From HK1 sp965215295 (lineage in GTDB: Bacteria > Pseudomonadota > Gammaproteobacteria > HK1): 64,000 nucleotides of DNA. Positions 1 to 11,262 of this stretch are shown here, piece after piece. The stretch's first letter is position 1. Each line of letters opens with the position of its first letter. The stretch spans positions 3,782,001-3,846,000 of the forward strand of contig OZ244045.1 in assembly GCA_965215295.1 (NCBI GenBank), written 5' to 3'. The position numbers and the translations under genes were made by a program. The notes beneath the pieces are model-generated. The model did not search any database. It was given only the letters and a program-made list of their open reading frames with translations, and was not told the origin of the DNA.

Positions 1-164
1 CGTCGCTGCCGATGCTGAACACGATGTCGGAGTGGGAAGGCCGCCCGGACACGCTGCGGGCTGCCCGCGCGGCGCGGGAAGCGTACCTCGACCCTGCGTG
101 CAGGGCGTTGCTGCGGACGCGGTACCGGGACGACCTCGGGCTGTTCGGCTATTCGCCGGAATGA
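1..164 (+). CDS. C-terminal end of a gene, possibly a sulfotransferase-family protein (partial)
   Basis: An open frame runs in from the left edge (phase starts at base 3) and stops with TGA at 162-164. About 53 residues are visible, ending ...TRYRDDLGLFGYSPE. The ending 'Y..D..LFGY' is common at the C-terminus of sulfotransferase-family proteins that sit in surface-polysaccharide clusters. That would fit the wecB/wecC neighbours immediately downstream. With no catalytic region in view this is only a suggestion. The coding frame itself is reasonably secure because it is uninterrupted and has the same codon character as the neighbours. Confidence 0.4.
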   Translation, partial: SLPMLNTMSEWEGRPDTLRAARAAREAYLDPACRALLRTRYRDDLGLFGYSPE

Positions 165-246
165 CGCGGGGGAAGGTCCGGACAAGGTCCTGGCCGAACG
201 GGCCACGGTAGCCGGATCAAACGGAAACGAACACGGGATACCGGCA

Positions 247-1371
247 TTGGCCAAGACGCGCATCCTGTCGGTTGTCGGCACCCGCCCGGAAGCCATCAAG
301 ATGGCGATGGTCGCCCGTGCGCTCGATGCCGCCGGAGGCATCGAGCATCGAATGTGCGCAACCGCCCAGCATCGTGAAATGCTCGACTCGGTTCTGGCGA
401 TCTTCGATCTGCGGGCCGACTACGACCTGGGCGTGATGGCGCCGAACCAGGATCCGACCCACGTAACCCAGGCCGTGGTGACCGGCATGGCGCCGGTTCT
501 TGCGGACTTCCGGCCGGATCGCGTGCTCGTGCAGGGAGACACGACCACGACCCTCGCGGCCAGCCTCGCGGCATTCTACGCGAAGGTTCCCGTGGGACAT
601 GTCGAGGCGGGCCTGCGCAGCGGCGATCCCGCGGCGCCTTGGCCGGAGGAGATGAATCGGCGCCTGACGGATCGGTTGAGCGACCGGCACTACGCACCCA
701 CCGGACGGGCGCGAGAGAACCTGTTGGCGGAAGGGTTCGACGCCGGCGCCGTTCTGGTCACGGGCAACACGGGAATCGATGCGCTCCACTACGTCGCCGG
801 ACGTCTGGCTGGAGAGCCGGCGTTGCGGAACACTGCCGTCGGTTCGGTTCCCCCGCTGGATCGTGGACGGCGACTGCTGCTCGTAACGGCCCACCGACGG
901 GAGAACATCGGAAGAGGGCTGGCTGAGGTGTGCGATGCGTTGACGAGGCTCGCGGTCCGCCCGGACGTTGAAATCGTCTATCCGGTCCATCCCAACCCGG
1001 ATGTGTGCGGGCCCGTGCGCGCCGCGTTGAGTGGACGCGCGCATCTCCATCTGATCGAGCCACTGGGATATGTATCCTTCGTCCACCTGATGACCGAGGC
1101 GGATATCATCGTGACGGACTCCGGCGGGATCCAGGAAGAGGCGCCGGCTCTGGGCAAGCCCGTTCTCGTGGCGAGGGACGTCACCGAACGACCCGAGGCG
1201 GTGGATGCCGGTACGGCGCGACTGACCGGCGCCAGCTCGGAGCGAATCGTGACCGGGGTGGAACGGCTGCTTGAAGACCCGGCGTACTACGACGCCATGG
1301 CGCGAGGACACAGCCCCTACGGGGACGGGTACGCCAGCGGCCGTATCGCGAAGGACCTGACGATTGCCTGA
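247..1371 (+). CDS. wecB: UDP-N-acetylglucosamine 2-epimerase (non-hydrolysing)
   Basis: Interconverts UDP-GlcNAc and UDP-ManNAc in the cytoplasm, the first step toward ManNAc/ManNAcA-containing surface polysaccharides. The 374-residue length is normal for the family. Family motifs are visible in order: GTRPEAIKMA near residue 10, HVEAGLRSGD near 120, EEMNRRLTD near 137, TAHRRENIG near 215, and DSGGIQEEAPALGKP near 292, followed by the conserved RDVTERPEAV segment. These are the substrate and allosteric UDP-GlcNAc-binding segments of WecB. The start is a TTG at 247, chosen because it gives the canonical N-terminus MAKTRILSVVGTRPE; no ATG is available upstream. The stop overlaps the start of wecC by 8 nt, so the two are co-translated. 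Upstream 165-246 holds no gene. Confidence 0.95.
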   Translation: MAKTRILSVVGTRPEAIKMAMVARALDAAGGIEHRMCATAQHREMLDSVLAIFDLRADYDLGVMAPNQDPTHVTQAVVTGMAPVLADFRPDRVLVQGDTTTTLAASLAAFYAKVPVGHVEAGLRSGDPAAPWPEEMNRRLTDRLSDRHYAPTGRARENLLAEGFDAGAVLVTGNTGIDALHYVAGRLAGEPALRNTAVGSVPPLDRGRRLLLVTAHRRENIGRGLAEVCDALTRLAVRPDVEIVYPVHPNPDVCGPVRAALSGRAHLHLIEPLGYVSFVHLMTEADIIVTDSGGIQEEAPALGKPVLVARDVTERPEAVDAGTARLTGASSERIVTGVERLLEDPAYYDAMARGHSPYGDGYASGRIAKDLTIA

Positions 1372-2707
1372 CGACGGGGAGATCGGGAACGCCGACAAGG
1401 GATGGGCCGAGGCCCGGACCGGGTCGGAAGACCTCGGGGACGCGGAGGCGCCATTCCGGCGGGTATGTGTCGTCGGGCTTGGTTACGTGGGTCTTCCCAC
1501 CGCCGCGGTCCTGGCGACACGAGGCGTCGACGTCGTCGGTGTCGACCTCGACCCGGACCGGGTGCGCAGCGTGAACTCGGGCGCCACACCCATTGCGGAA
1601 CCCCGTCTGGCAACCCTCCTCGGCGAGGCCGTGGCAGGTGGCCGGCTGAGGGCGCGGGAGGCGGTCGTCGCCGCCGAAGCGTTCGTCATCGCGGTGCCCA
1701 CGCCGTTCAAGGCGGACCGTGTCCCCGATCTGAGCCACCTGCGCGATGCCGTGGCGAGCGTGGCGGAGGCGCTCGTCTCCGGCAATCTCGTCGTCCTTGA
1801 ATCGACGTCACCGGTGGGCACCACGCACACGGTGTGCGAGTGGCTCGCCCATGCGCGACCCGACCTGTCCTTTCCGCACGAGGCCGGAGAAGCCAGCGAC
1901 ATCCGCGTAGCGTACAGCCCCGAACGGGTGCTCCCCGGCGACATTCTCGACGAGCTGGTGAACAACGACCGCATCGTCGGAGGCGTGACGCCGGCTTGTG
2001 CGCAAGCGGCGGTTTCCCTGTATCGGCGCTTCGTGCGCGGGACGTGTTCGATCACGACGGCCAAGACCGCCGAACTGGTCAAGCTCACGGAAAACGCCTA
2101 CCGCGACGTCAACATCGCTTTCGCCAACGAAATCTCGCTCGTCTGCGATACGCTCGGCCTCGACCCTTGGGAGCTGATCGAGCTGGCCAACCGGCACCCG
2201 CGGGTCGACGTCCTGCGGCCGGGGCCGGGCGTTGGCGGACACTGCGTCGCGGTCGACCCGTGGTTCCTGGTTCATTCAGCGCCCGGACCGACCCCCCTGG
2301 TCCAGGCCGCCCGCCAGGTCAACGACGCCAAGCCGCTATGGGTGATCGACCGGGTTCTGGCCGCTTGCGACGGCCTGGACCATCCGAAGGTCGCCTGTCT
2401 CGGATTGGCCTACAAGGCCGACGTGGGCGACTTGCGGGAAAGCCCGGCGGTCACGATTGTCCGGCGGTTGAGCGAGAGGGTCCCGGGCCGGGTGGCCGTC
2501 GTGGAGCCGAACATCGAGACATTGCCCGAGGAGCTGGACACCGGGCGAATCGAGCTGGTCGATTTGGGCGACGCGTTGTCGGCTGCCGATGTGGTGGTGG
2601 TGCTGACCGACCATCGGGAGTTTCGCGAGGTTGAACGCCAACGCCTGCACGGCAAACGCCTGGTGGACACACGAGGCGTCTGGCGGGTGCGTCGAGGACA
2701 ATCGTGA
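1364..2707 (+). CDS. wecC: UDP-N-acetyl-D-mannosamine dehydrogenase
   Basis: NAD-dependent four-electron oxidation of UDP-ManNAc to UDP-ManNAcA, following WecB. The Rossmann motif GLGYVGLPTAAVLA starts near residue 35. The central helix region ENAYRDVNIAFANEI and the catalytic-cysteine motif GGHCVAVDPWFL are intact, and the C-terminal UDP-binding domain follows (CLGLAYKADVGDLRESPA). Total length is 447 residues. Translation from the TTG at 1364 overlaps wecB and adds about 30 poorly conserved residues before the Rossmann strand, so the true start may lie further in; no clear ATG or GTG resolves it. The product is probably fed to a glycosyltransferase outside the window. Downstream, the exporter genes face it in convergent orientation after a 56-bp gap. 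Confidence 0.94.
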   Translation: MPDDGEIGNADKGWAEARTGSEDLGDAEAPFRRVCVVGLGYVGLPTAAVLATRGVDVVGVDLDPDRVRSVNSGATPIAEPRLATLLGEAVAGGRLRAREAVVAAEAFVIAVPTPFKADRVPDLSHLRDAVASVAEALVSGNLVVLESTSPVGTTHTVCEWLAHARPDLSFPHEAGEASDIRVAYSPERVLPGDILDELVNNDRIVGGVTPACAQAAVSLYRRFVRGTCSITTAKTAELVKLTENAYRDVNIAFANEISLVCDTLGLDPWELIELANRHPRVDVLRPGPGVGGHCVAVDPWFLVHSAPGPTPLVQAARQVNDAKPLWVIDRVLAACDGLDHPKVACLGLAYKADVGDLRESPAVTIVRRLSERVPGRVAVVEPNIETLPEELDTGRIELVDLGDALSAADVVVVLTDHREFREVERQRLHGKRLVDTRGVWRVRRGQS

Positions 2708-2763
2708 AACCGTGAAATTTTCGGTGTCATCCGGTGAAGGAAGTGAGGGGATCTCCAAGCTGC

Positions 2764-3525
2764 CTATAATGCTGTCTCTCCATATTTCCGCAGCACTTCG
2801 TGAATCGATCCGCTGGCCTTGATCTTTCCCGCGCGGAGAAGAATCCCCTTGGTGCACACACGCTCGAGCAGAGCGGCGTTTTGCGAGGCGATCACCAGAA
2901 TTCCGGAGCGGTCCACGAATTCATCGAGCCGGCGCTTGGCCTTCTCGGCGAAAGTCCGGTCACCGGCGCCAATCCACTCGTCCATCAGCAGGATATCGGG
3001 CTCAAAGCAGGTGCATACCGCGAAGGCGAGTCGCATTCTCATGCCGTCCGAATAGGTGTACAACGGCATCGTCAAGTAGTCGCCGAGCTCCGTGAATTCC
3101 GCGATCTCGTCCATGCGCTCGCGAATCTGTCCGGGCATGAGCCCCAGGAACATTGCTCGCGTCATGATGTTCTCGTAGCCCGTCGCCTCCGGATTGAGCC
3201 CGAGCGACAAGTTCAACAGCGATGCGGTCTGGCCACACCGCCACACGTGGCCATGCGTCGGCTCGTATGCGCCCGCGAGTACCCGGAGCAGCGTCGTTTT
3301 GCCCGAGCCATTGTGTCCGACGAGCCCGATACGATCGCCGTGCTCGAACACGAGGCTCACGTCCTCGAGCGCGCGAACGCAAAGGCGGTCGTCGCCGGCG
3401 TGACGCGTGATACGCCCGCCCGTGCCGTGATGCAACAATCTGTTCTTCAGAGAGCGCGTACTGGCGTTGTAGACGGGGATGTCGACCGTGACCGACTCGA
3501 GCCGGATGCTGACCGTGGCGCTCAT
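2764..3525 (-). CDS. ABC transporter ATP-binding protein, polysaccharide export (Wzt/KpsT/TagH type)
   Basis: ATPase subunit of an ABC-2 exporter that moves a lipid-linked or capsular polysaccharide across the inner membrane. The 253-residue protein has Walker A GHNGSGKTTLLR near residue 60, a variant signature YSDGMRMRLAF near 155 and Walker B ILLMDEWIGAGD near 175. The variant DG signature is characteristic of this export family. It stops soon after the nucleotide-binding domain, so it lacks the C-terminal glycan-binding domain of long Wzt proteins and resembles the short KpsT type. The ATG at 3525 lies inside the permease stop codon (4-nt overlap), which fixes the start and shows a two-gene operon. 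An N-terminal extension of the frame upstream of this ATG is only the shadow of the permease gene. Confidence 0.9.
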   Translation of the reverse strand: MSATVSIRLESVTVDIPVYNASTRSLKNRLLHHGTGGRITRHAGDDRLCVRALEDVSLVFEHGDRIGLVGHNGSGKTTLLRVLAGAYEPTHGHVWRCGQTASLLNLSLGLNPEATGYENIMTRAMFLGLMPGQIRERMDEIAEFTELGDYLTMPLYTYSDGMRMRLAFAVCTCFEPDILLMDEWIGAGDRTFAEKAKRRLDEFVDRSGILVIASQNAALLERVCTKGILLRAGKIKASGSIHEVLRKYGETAL

Positions 3526-4424
3526 ACCCAGTATGCGATGCGCCGGCGGTAGCGGCGGAACAGCTCGAACGTCACGAGCCCGCCGCCGAGCGTGATGCCC
3601 GACACCATGAGCCAGGAGGCGAGCCCCGGCACCTGTCCCAGCAACGGCGCCCGTACCAGCTCCAGTACGTGGAAGAACGGATTGAGATCCAGCAGTGTGG
3701 TGCGGTCGGGCAGCAGGCTGGGCGTCCAGATGATCGGAGTAACGAAAAACGCGATCCGCATGAGACTCTCCACGATTGGCGGCAAGTCCCGGAAGCGGGC
3801 CGACACGATGCCCAGCAGCAACCCTATCCACATCCCGTTCAAGCACAGGAGCACGAGACCCGGAAGGACGAGGAGCCCGGGCCACCCCGGCCAGATCGAG
3901 AAGAGGATGGCCACGACGACGAAGATCGCGATGTTGTGGAAAAAGATGATGAGGTTGCGCCATACCACGCGGTACACGTGAACCGACAGGGGCAGGCTCA
4001 CCTCCCTGATGATGTGCGCGGCCTCGGTGAACGCGCCGGAGCCCTCGGCGGCCAAGCCGGAGATCAGGCTCCAGACGATGAAGCCGAGCGCGAGGAACGG
4101 CACGTATTCCGCGGCTTCGACCTTCAACAGGGCGCCGTACAGCGTGCCCAGCACCGCCACCAGCACCGCCATGCTGATGGTGATCCAGAACGGCCCGAGC
4201 CTGGAGCGGCGATAGCGTCGGCGAATGTCCTGCCAGCCAAGCATCCCCCACAGATGGAAGGCGTACGCGCCCCGGACGACGTCATCAAGAGCTGTCGAGG
4301 CCTGCGAAGGGTGTGGCGCGAATGGGGGTGCGGCGGCTTCTGGCGAGTCCCCGAAGGCTTGTGCTGCGTTGTCGTCCCCGGCAACGACCGGATGAGCAGC
4401 CTCGGCGGTGTTCGATGTCTCCAA
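3522..4424 (-). CDS. ABC-2 type transporter permease, polysaccharide export (Wzm/KpsM type)
   Basis: Membrane subunit partnering the overlapping ATPase gene. It is 300 residues long, with a roughly 45-residue polar N-terminus. An amphipathic segment with the conserved sequence LWGMLGWQDIRRRYRRSRLGPFW follows, then six hydrophobic segments, including ISMAVLVAVLGTLYG, FIVWSLISGLAAEG and VVVAILFSIWP. The motif R..Y..S.LG.FW is typical of the ABC2 membrane family that exports O-antigen or capsule. The start ATG at 4424 is the first in the frame; a start inside the polar N-terminus is also possible. No separate promoter is obvious. About 158 bp separate it from the crotonase gene upstream on the same strand, so it is probably its own transcription unit. 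Confidence 0.9.
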   Translation of the reverse strand: METSNTAEAAHPVVAGDDNAAQAFGDSPEAAAPPFAPHPSQASTALDDVVRGAYAFHLWGMLGWQDIRRRYRRSRLGPFWITISMAVLVAVLGTLYGALLKVEAAEYVPFLALGFIVWSLISGLAAEGSGAFTEAAHIIREVSLPLSVHVYRVVWRNLIIFFHNIAIFVVVAILFSIWPGWPGLLVLPGLVLLCLNGMWIGLLLGIVSARFRDLPPIVESLMRIAFFVTPIIWTPSLLPDRTTLLDLNPFFHVLELVRAPLLGQVPGLASWLMVSGITLGGGLVTFELFRRYRRRIAYWV

Positions 4425-4582
4425 ATGGCAGCTCCTTCAACATTCTGCGGAAGTGTCATCGGTCCGCCGGGCCGCGCGGCATGTCCGGTCGATCGGGGAT
4501 GCCGGGAAACGGAGGTTCCCTCCACGGCCTCGCGAGCACAGTATACGAAGAGCCCCGGGACCGCTCCAATGCCTCCCGCCCG

Positions 4583-5356
4583 TCACCGATGCTTCCACCG
4601 CGCTTGCCGCTTCTCGAGGAACGCACACATGCCCTCGTGCTTGTCCGCGGTGGAGAACGACATGTTGAACAGTCCCCGTTCGGCGTCGAGGCCGGATTCG
4701 AGGGTCGTCTCGTAGGCCCGGTCGATCGCCTCCTTGACCATCAGCACCGCGGGACGCGACATCGAGGCGATGACCGAGGCGGCTTCCATCGCCTCGTCGA
4801 GCAGGCGATCGAGCGGCACCACGCGGCTTGCGAGCCCGCTGCGCTCCGCTTCGTCCGCGTCCATCATGCGTGCGGTCAGGCACATGTCCATCGCCTTCGC
4901 CTTGCCGGCAACCCGCGGCAGGCGCTGGGTGCCGCCGAGTCCGGGCGGCACTCCGAGCTTGATCTCCGGCTGCCCGAACCGGGCGTTGTCGGCCGCGATG
5001 ACGATGTCGCAGGCCATCGCCAGCTCGCACCCGCCTCCCAGTGCGTAGCCCGCCACGGCGGCGATGACGGGCTTTCGCACCTTCTCGATGCGGTCCCATC
5101 CCTCGAAGTGGCGGGCGGTGAACATGTCCATCGAATCCTTGTCCGCCATCTCCGAGATGTCGGCGCCGGCCGCGAACGCCTTCTCGCTGCCGGTGACGAC
5201 CATCGCGCCGATGGCGTCGTCGGCGTCGAAGCCGGCGAGTGCGTTGCCGAGCTCGTCGATCAGCGCCTGGTTGAGCGCGTTCAGCACCTTCGGGCGGTCG
5301 AGCACTACCAGGCCGACCGCGCCTGTCGTTTCCGTGCGGATGCAGGTGTAGTCCAT
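4583..5356 (-). CDS. Enoyl-CoA hydratase (crotonase family)
   Basis: Hydrates trans-2-enoyl-CoA in beta-oxidation or related acyl-CoA catabolism. The 257-residue length matches short monofunctional crotonases. The oxyanion-hole and active-site segments are intact: AAGADISEM near residue 65, then ALGGGCELAMACD carrying the first catalytic glutamate, then PEIKLGVPPGLGGTQRL carrying the second. The start is the ATG at 5356 (MDYTCIRTE). The frame stays open about 38 codons further upstream, but those residues are not family-like. The gene is divergent from prpE across a 609-bp gap and fits the acyl-CoA/propionate setting. Substrate chain length cannot be told from sequence. Confidence 0.92.
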   Translation of the reverse strand: MDYTCIRTETTGAVGLVVLDRPKVLNALNQALIDELGNALAGFDADDAIGAMVVTGSEKAFAAGADISEMADKDSMDMFTARHFEGWDRIEKVRKPVIAAVAGYALGGGCELAMACDIVIAADNARFGQPEIKLGVPPGLGGTQRLPRVAGKAKAMDMCLTARMMDADEAERSGLASRVVPLDRLLDEAMEAASVIASMSRPAVLMVKEAIDRAYETTLESGLDAERGLFNMSFSTADKHEGMCAFLEKRQARWKHR

Positions 5357-5965
5357 CACTTGACCCTCAATGGCGTAGACAACTCCGGTATGACACTTGC
5401 GAAAAAACCGCAGGCGTTCGGGCTTCGCTCCCGTGGTCCTCGACGTTCGTCCGGTCGCTCGCCGTCGCACGGGGAAGAGCGCCCGAAGCGGTGTTCCGCG
5501 TTCGGCACGGTGGCGCGCTGCCGCGGGAGGCAGGGCCGCTCCCCGTTCGACGGTCTTGCGCCGCCCGTCGCTTGATGCGGGTCGATGCGGCGCCCGGCAT
5601 CGGCGGGATTATCCGACATTGCGCGACCGGAAGTGATCGCGCGTCAAGGCCCGGACGCCGACCTCCACGGTGCTCTCGGCGGTGCGGCGTCGATTCCGCT
5701 CCCCGATCGGTCGTCCCGCTTCGCGTCGTGCCTCGGTCGTCCTGCTGCGCGCGCACGGTCTCCGGCAAGTGTTGTATAACGTGTTCGACGGCGCTGGCGC
5801 AGGCCTGATGGCTCGATGGGCAAGGATCGCGCCCCGGCAATCGGCCGGTTCGGCCGCGCCGTCCGCATCGAGTGGAACACGGGGAGATGCACGAGGTTCG
5901 TCACGTCGCGCTCTTGCGGGTCGACATCGGGACGACACCGGGAAATCGGAAAGGAGGGTAGCCGC
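5357..5965. other. Intergenic region between divergent crotonase and prpE genes
   Basis: This 609-bp region separates two divergent metabolic genes and must hold promoters for both. Short frames exist on both strands, but none has a family-like sequence or a ribosome-binding site. A TATAAC hexamer lies near 5774, about 190 bp before prpE, without a convincing -35 partner. The only clear signal is the strong ribosome-binding site AAGGAGG at 5951-5957 in front of the prpE ATG. I see no RNA gene or repeat. Confidence 0.4.
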
Positions 5966-7867
5966 ATGTCAGGTCGATACGCCGAGATCCACGCCCGCTC
6001 GCTCTCGGATCCGGAGTCTTTCTGGGCCGAGGCGGCCGAGGCCATCCACTGGACGAAGCGCTGGGAGCGGGTGCTGGACGACTCGAACCCGCCGAGCTAC
6101 CGATGGTTCACGGGCGGCGAGCTCAACACCTGCTACAACGCGCTCGACCTCCACGTCGAGAGCGGGCGTGGCGATCAGGCGGCCCTCATCTACGACAGCC
6201 CCGTCACCGGCGCCAAGCGGACCCGCACCTACGCCGAGCTGCGCGACGAGACCGCGCGGTTCGCCGGAGTGCTGGCCGGGCTCGGGGTGGGCAAGGGCGA
6301 CCGGGTCATCGTCTACATGCCGATGGTCCCGGAGGCGATCATCGCCATGCTCGCGTGTGCGCGGCTCGGGGCGGTGCACTCCGTCGTGTTCGGCGGCTTC
6401 GCGGCGAACGAGCTCGCGGTGCGCATCGACGACGCCACGCCGGTGGCCATCGTGTCCGCGTCGTGCGGGATCGAGCCGGGGCGGGTGGTCGAGTACAAGC
6501 CGTTGCTCGACGGCGCCATCGACCTCTCCACTCACAAGCCGAAAGCCTGCGTCATCCTCCAGCGCGACACCGCGCGGTGCGGGCTGGTGGAGGGGCGCGA
6601 CGTCGACTGGGCCGAGGCGATGCGCGGCGCCGAGCCGCACGGCTGCGTGCCGGTGGCCGCGACCGACCCGCTCTACATCCTCTACACCTCCGGCACCACC
6701 GGCCAGCCCAAGGGCGTGGTGCGCGACAACGGCGGCCACGCCGTGGCCCTGAAGTGGACGATGAAGCACATCTACGGGGTCGAGCCGGGCGAAGTGTTCT
6801 GGGCCGCATCGGACGTGGGGTGGGTGGTCGGGCACTCGTACATCTGCTATGCGCCGTTGCTCAACGGAAACACGTCCATCGTCTACGAGGGCAAGCCGGT
6901 CGGCACCCCGGACGCGGGCGCGTTCTGGCGGGTGCTCTCCGAGCACCGCGTCTCGGTGCTGTTCACCGCGCCGACCGCGTTCCGGGCCATCAAGCAGCAG
7001 GATCCGGAGGGGAGGCTGATCGGGGACTACGACCTCGGCGGGTTCCGGACCCTGTTCCTCGCCGGCGAACGGCTCGACCCGGATACGCTGCGGTGGGCGG
7101 AGTCGAAGCTCGGGGTCCCGGTCATCGACCACTGGTGGCAGACGGAGACGGGATGGTCGATCTGCGCGAACTGCATCGGGATCGAGATGCTGCCCGTCAA
7201 GGAAGGCTCGCCCGCCAGGGGCGTGCCGGGAATGGATGTCCAGGCGGTCGACGACACCTGCACGCCGGTGCCGCCGGGCGATATCGGGGCGCTCGTGGTG
7301 AAGCTGCCACTGCCACCGGGGTGCCTGCCGACCCTGTGGAACGCCGAGGAGCGGTTCCGCGAGGCCTATCTCACGGAGTTCCCCGGCTACTACAAGACCG
7401 GCGACGCCGGCTTCATCGACGAGGACGGCTACGTCTTCGTGATGACCCGCACCGACGACGTCATCAACGTGGCCGGGCACCGGCTCTCCACCGGCGCGAT
7501 GGAGGAGGTGCTCGCCTCGCACCCGGATGTCGCGGAGTGCGCGGTGATCGGGGTGGCGGACGCGCTCAAGGGACAGCTCCCGCTCGGCTTCCTGGTCCTG
7601 AACGCGGGCTGCGAGCGTTCGACGGACGAGATCCGCGGGGAGGTGGTGCGGCTCGTGCGCCAGCAGATCGGCCCGGTCGCCGCGTTCAAGACCGCGACCG
7701 TGGTGCAGCGGCTCCCCAAGACCCGCTCGGGCAAGATCCTGCGCGGGACGATGCAGAAGATCGCGGACGACGCGGAGTGGAAGATGCCGGCGACGATCGA
7801 CGACCCCGCGATCCTGGACGAGATCACGGAAGCGCTGCGCGGCGTCGGCTATGCCGAGGGGGCGTGA
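5966..7867 (+). CDS. prpE: Propionyl-CoA synthetase (acetyl/propionate-CoA ligase)
   Basis: Activates propionate to propionyl-CoA via an acyl-adenylate, feeding the carboxylase/mutase genes downstream. The ATG at 5966 is preceded at 8-nt spacing by AAGGAGG and gives a 633-residue protein of normal length. The N-terminus (YAEIHARSLSDPESFW) is typical of acetyl-CoA synthetase-like enzymes. The ATP-binding motif YTSGTTGQPKGV lies near residue 238, WWQTETGWS near 392, and the C-terminal PKTRSGKILRGTM carries the lysine commonly acetylated in this family. PrpE is favoured over Acs because of the shorter length and the propionate pathway context, but acetate use cannot be excluded. The 98-bp gap to the mutase suggests co-transcription. 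Confidence 0.88.
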   Translation: MSGRYAEIHARSLSDPESFWAEAAEAIHWTKRWERVLDDSNPPSYRWFTGGELNTCYNALDLHVESGRGDQAALIYDSPVTGAKRTRTYAELRDETARFAGVLAGLGVGKGDRVIVYMPMVPEAIIAMLACARLGAVHSVVFGGFAANELAVRIDDATPVAIVSASCGIEPGRVVEYKPLLDGAIDLSTHKPKACVILQRDTARCGLVEGRDVDWAEAMRGAEPHGCVPVAATDPLYILYTSGTTGQPKGVVRDNGGHAVALKWTMKHIYGVEPGEVFWAASDVGWVVGHSYICYAPLLNGNTSIVYEGKPVGTPDAGAFWRVLSEHRVSVLFTAPTAFRAIKQQDPEGRLIGDYDLGGFRTLFLAGERLDPDTLRWAESKLGVPVIDHWWQTETGWSICANCIGIEMLPVKEGSPARGVPGMDVQAVDDTCTPVPPGDIGALVVKLPLPPGCLPTLWNAEERFREAYLTEFPGYYKTGDAGFIDEDGYVFVMTRTDDVINVAGHRLSTGAMEEVLASHPDVAECAVIGVADALKGQLPLGFLVLNAGCERSTDEIRGEVVRLVRQQIGPVAAFKTATVVQRLPKTRSGKILRGTMQKIADDAEWKMPATIDDPAILDEITEALRGVGYAEGA

Positions 7868-7965
7868 CGCACGGCGGCACCGGGACGATGCGCGATGACA
7901 CGGTGCGTGGGCGGAGCATGGTGGCGTAACGCGATTGGCGCACAGTGCGCCGGGAGGTGCGATCC

Positions 7966-10185
<2,220 letters not shown>

Positions 10186-10275
10186 GCGAATGCGGCGGAA
10201 AGGCCGGCGGACGAGGGTCTTGTGCCCGGCCGCCTGCCCCTGCCGCGGTGCTTGCGCGTGAGATGCGTCTTTATC

Positions 10276-10295
10276 GTGTACTCTGTCGCGTACAC
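10276..10295. promoter_or_regulatory. Inverted repeat, candidate operator of the toxin-antitoxin pair
   Basis: GTGTAC and GTACAC arms are separated by 8 nt, about 20 bp before the antitoxin ATG. Phd/YefM antitoxins usually bind such a palindrome over their own promoter and repress it. That role is inferred from position and symmetry; no convincing -35/-10 pair is resolved here. Confidence 0.4.
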
Positions 10296-10315
10296 ACGAG
10301 AACGAGGCAGCCACC

Positions 10316-10603
10316 ATGCGCTTTGTCAGCGTTCGTGAGCTCCGAGGACAGTCCGCATCCATTTGGAAGGCCCTGGCGGCAGAAAAGGATCTGGTGATCA
10401 CCTCCAATGGCAAACCCATCGCTCTATTGTCGGCGACATCGGACGAGCTTCTGGAAGGATCGCTGATTGCGGTCAGGCGTGCTCGCGCCCAGGCTGCCGC
10501 GACTGCGATGCAGCAAGCCTCCCGGAAGGCCGGAACCGACCGCATGTCGCTTGACGACATCAACGCGGAGGTCGATTCCGTCCGTGCAGAACGCATCCGA
10601 TGA
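10316..10603 (+). CDS. Type II toxin-antitoxin antitoxin, Phd/YefM family
   Basis: A 95-residue protein starting MRFVSVRELRGQSASIWKAL with the segment KDLVITSNGKPIALL. This is the DNA-binding Phd/YefM fold (V..AK/R..L..L...V.....V.IT..GKPVAVL). The C-terminal half is charged and helical, as expected for the toxin-neutralising tail. The stop overlaps the next gene's ATG in an ATGA overlap at 10600-10603, the usual arrangement for tightly coupled antitoxin-toxin translation. It probably represses its own operon through the inverted repeat at 10276-10295. The pair is inserted between the mutase gene and the carboxylase genes, interrupting an otherwise continuous propionate cluster. Confidence 0.82.
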   Translation: MRFVSVRELRGQSASIWKALAAEKDLVITSNGKPIALLSATSDELLEGSLIAVRRARAQAAATAMQQASRKAGTDRMSLDDINAEVDSVRAERIR

Positions 10604-11010
10604 GGATCGGGCTCGATACGAATGCTCTCGTCTCCGCGTTGCTCTCCCCCTTCGGTCCCCCGGGAGAAATCCTGCGGCTGGTTGCGTCCGGGTTGATTCG
10701 GGTGTGCCATGACGCCCGCATTCTCGATGAATACCGTCAGGTGCTCCTGCGCCCCGCATTCCCCTTCGACCATGTTCGGGTCGAATCCTTGCTGGACCAG
10801 ATTGAAGCCGATGGAGAGCCGGTGGCAGCGCTTCCTCTCTCCGAGCGTCTGCCGGACCCCGATGACGAGGTATTCCTGGCGGTGGCCCTTGCCGGCGAGG
10901 CCCGGTACCTGGTGACGGGAAACCTCAGGCATTACCCGAAGCCGAGCCGGCAGGGAGTACGGGTGGTCTCGCCGCGAGAGTTCCTGGAGTCGTACCGGCA
11001 GAGCGCGTAG
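10600..11010 (+). CDS. Putative toxin, PIN-domain ribonuclease (COG1569-type)
   Basis: A 136-residue protein beginning MRIGLDTNALVSALLSP, which places the first acidic residue of the PIN active site at the expected DTN position. Other acidic positions include DEYRQVL in the first third and PDPDDEVFLAVALAGEARYLVTGN near residue 85, the hallmark of the 'putative toxin component, PIN family'. PIN toxins cleave RNA with a metal ion held by these acidic residues. Pairing with a Phd-like rather than a VapB-like antitoxin is common for this subfamily. Start and reading frame are fixed by the ATGA overlap with the antitoxin gene. Confidence 0.85.
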   Translation: MRIGLDTNALVSALLSPFGPPGEILRLVASGLIRVCHDARILDEYRQVLLRPAFPFDHVRVESLLDQIEADGEPVAALPLSERLPDPDDEVFLAVALAGEARYLVTGNLRHYPKPSRQGVRVVSPREFLESYRQSA

Positions 11011-11262
11011 GCCTCCGCGCACTCCTTGATCGGAGGATTGTCCCCACCCATGCGCGTCTGCGCTCGCTTGTTTCCATCCCCATGCCGGGGGAGAGGACAA
11101 GATTGTTCCTGATGCTCCGGGTGTGTGTTGATGTTCGCGTGATGACGAACTACATTCATGTCATTCGCCCCATGGCAGTACGCTTTGCTTCCATCCTGGC
11201 TTCAGGATGGCGATCATGAGCAAGGCCGACCCCTTGGGGCTTTTCCATGAGTATCGTTCCAG

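Noticed and set aside
7864..7929. 21-codon frame overlapping the prpE stop (GTGA) as another duplicated start
   Set aside because: It has no similarity to the mutase N-terminus and ends before the mutase ribosome-binding site without overlapping its start.
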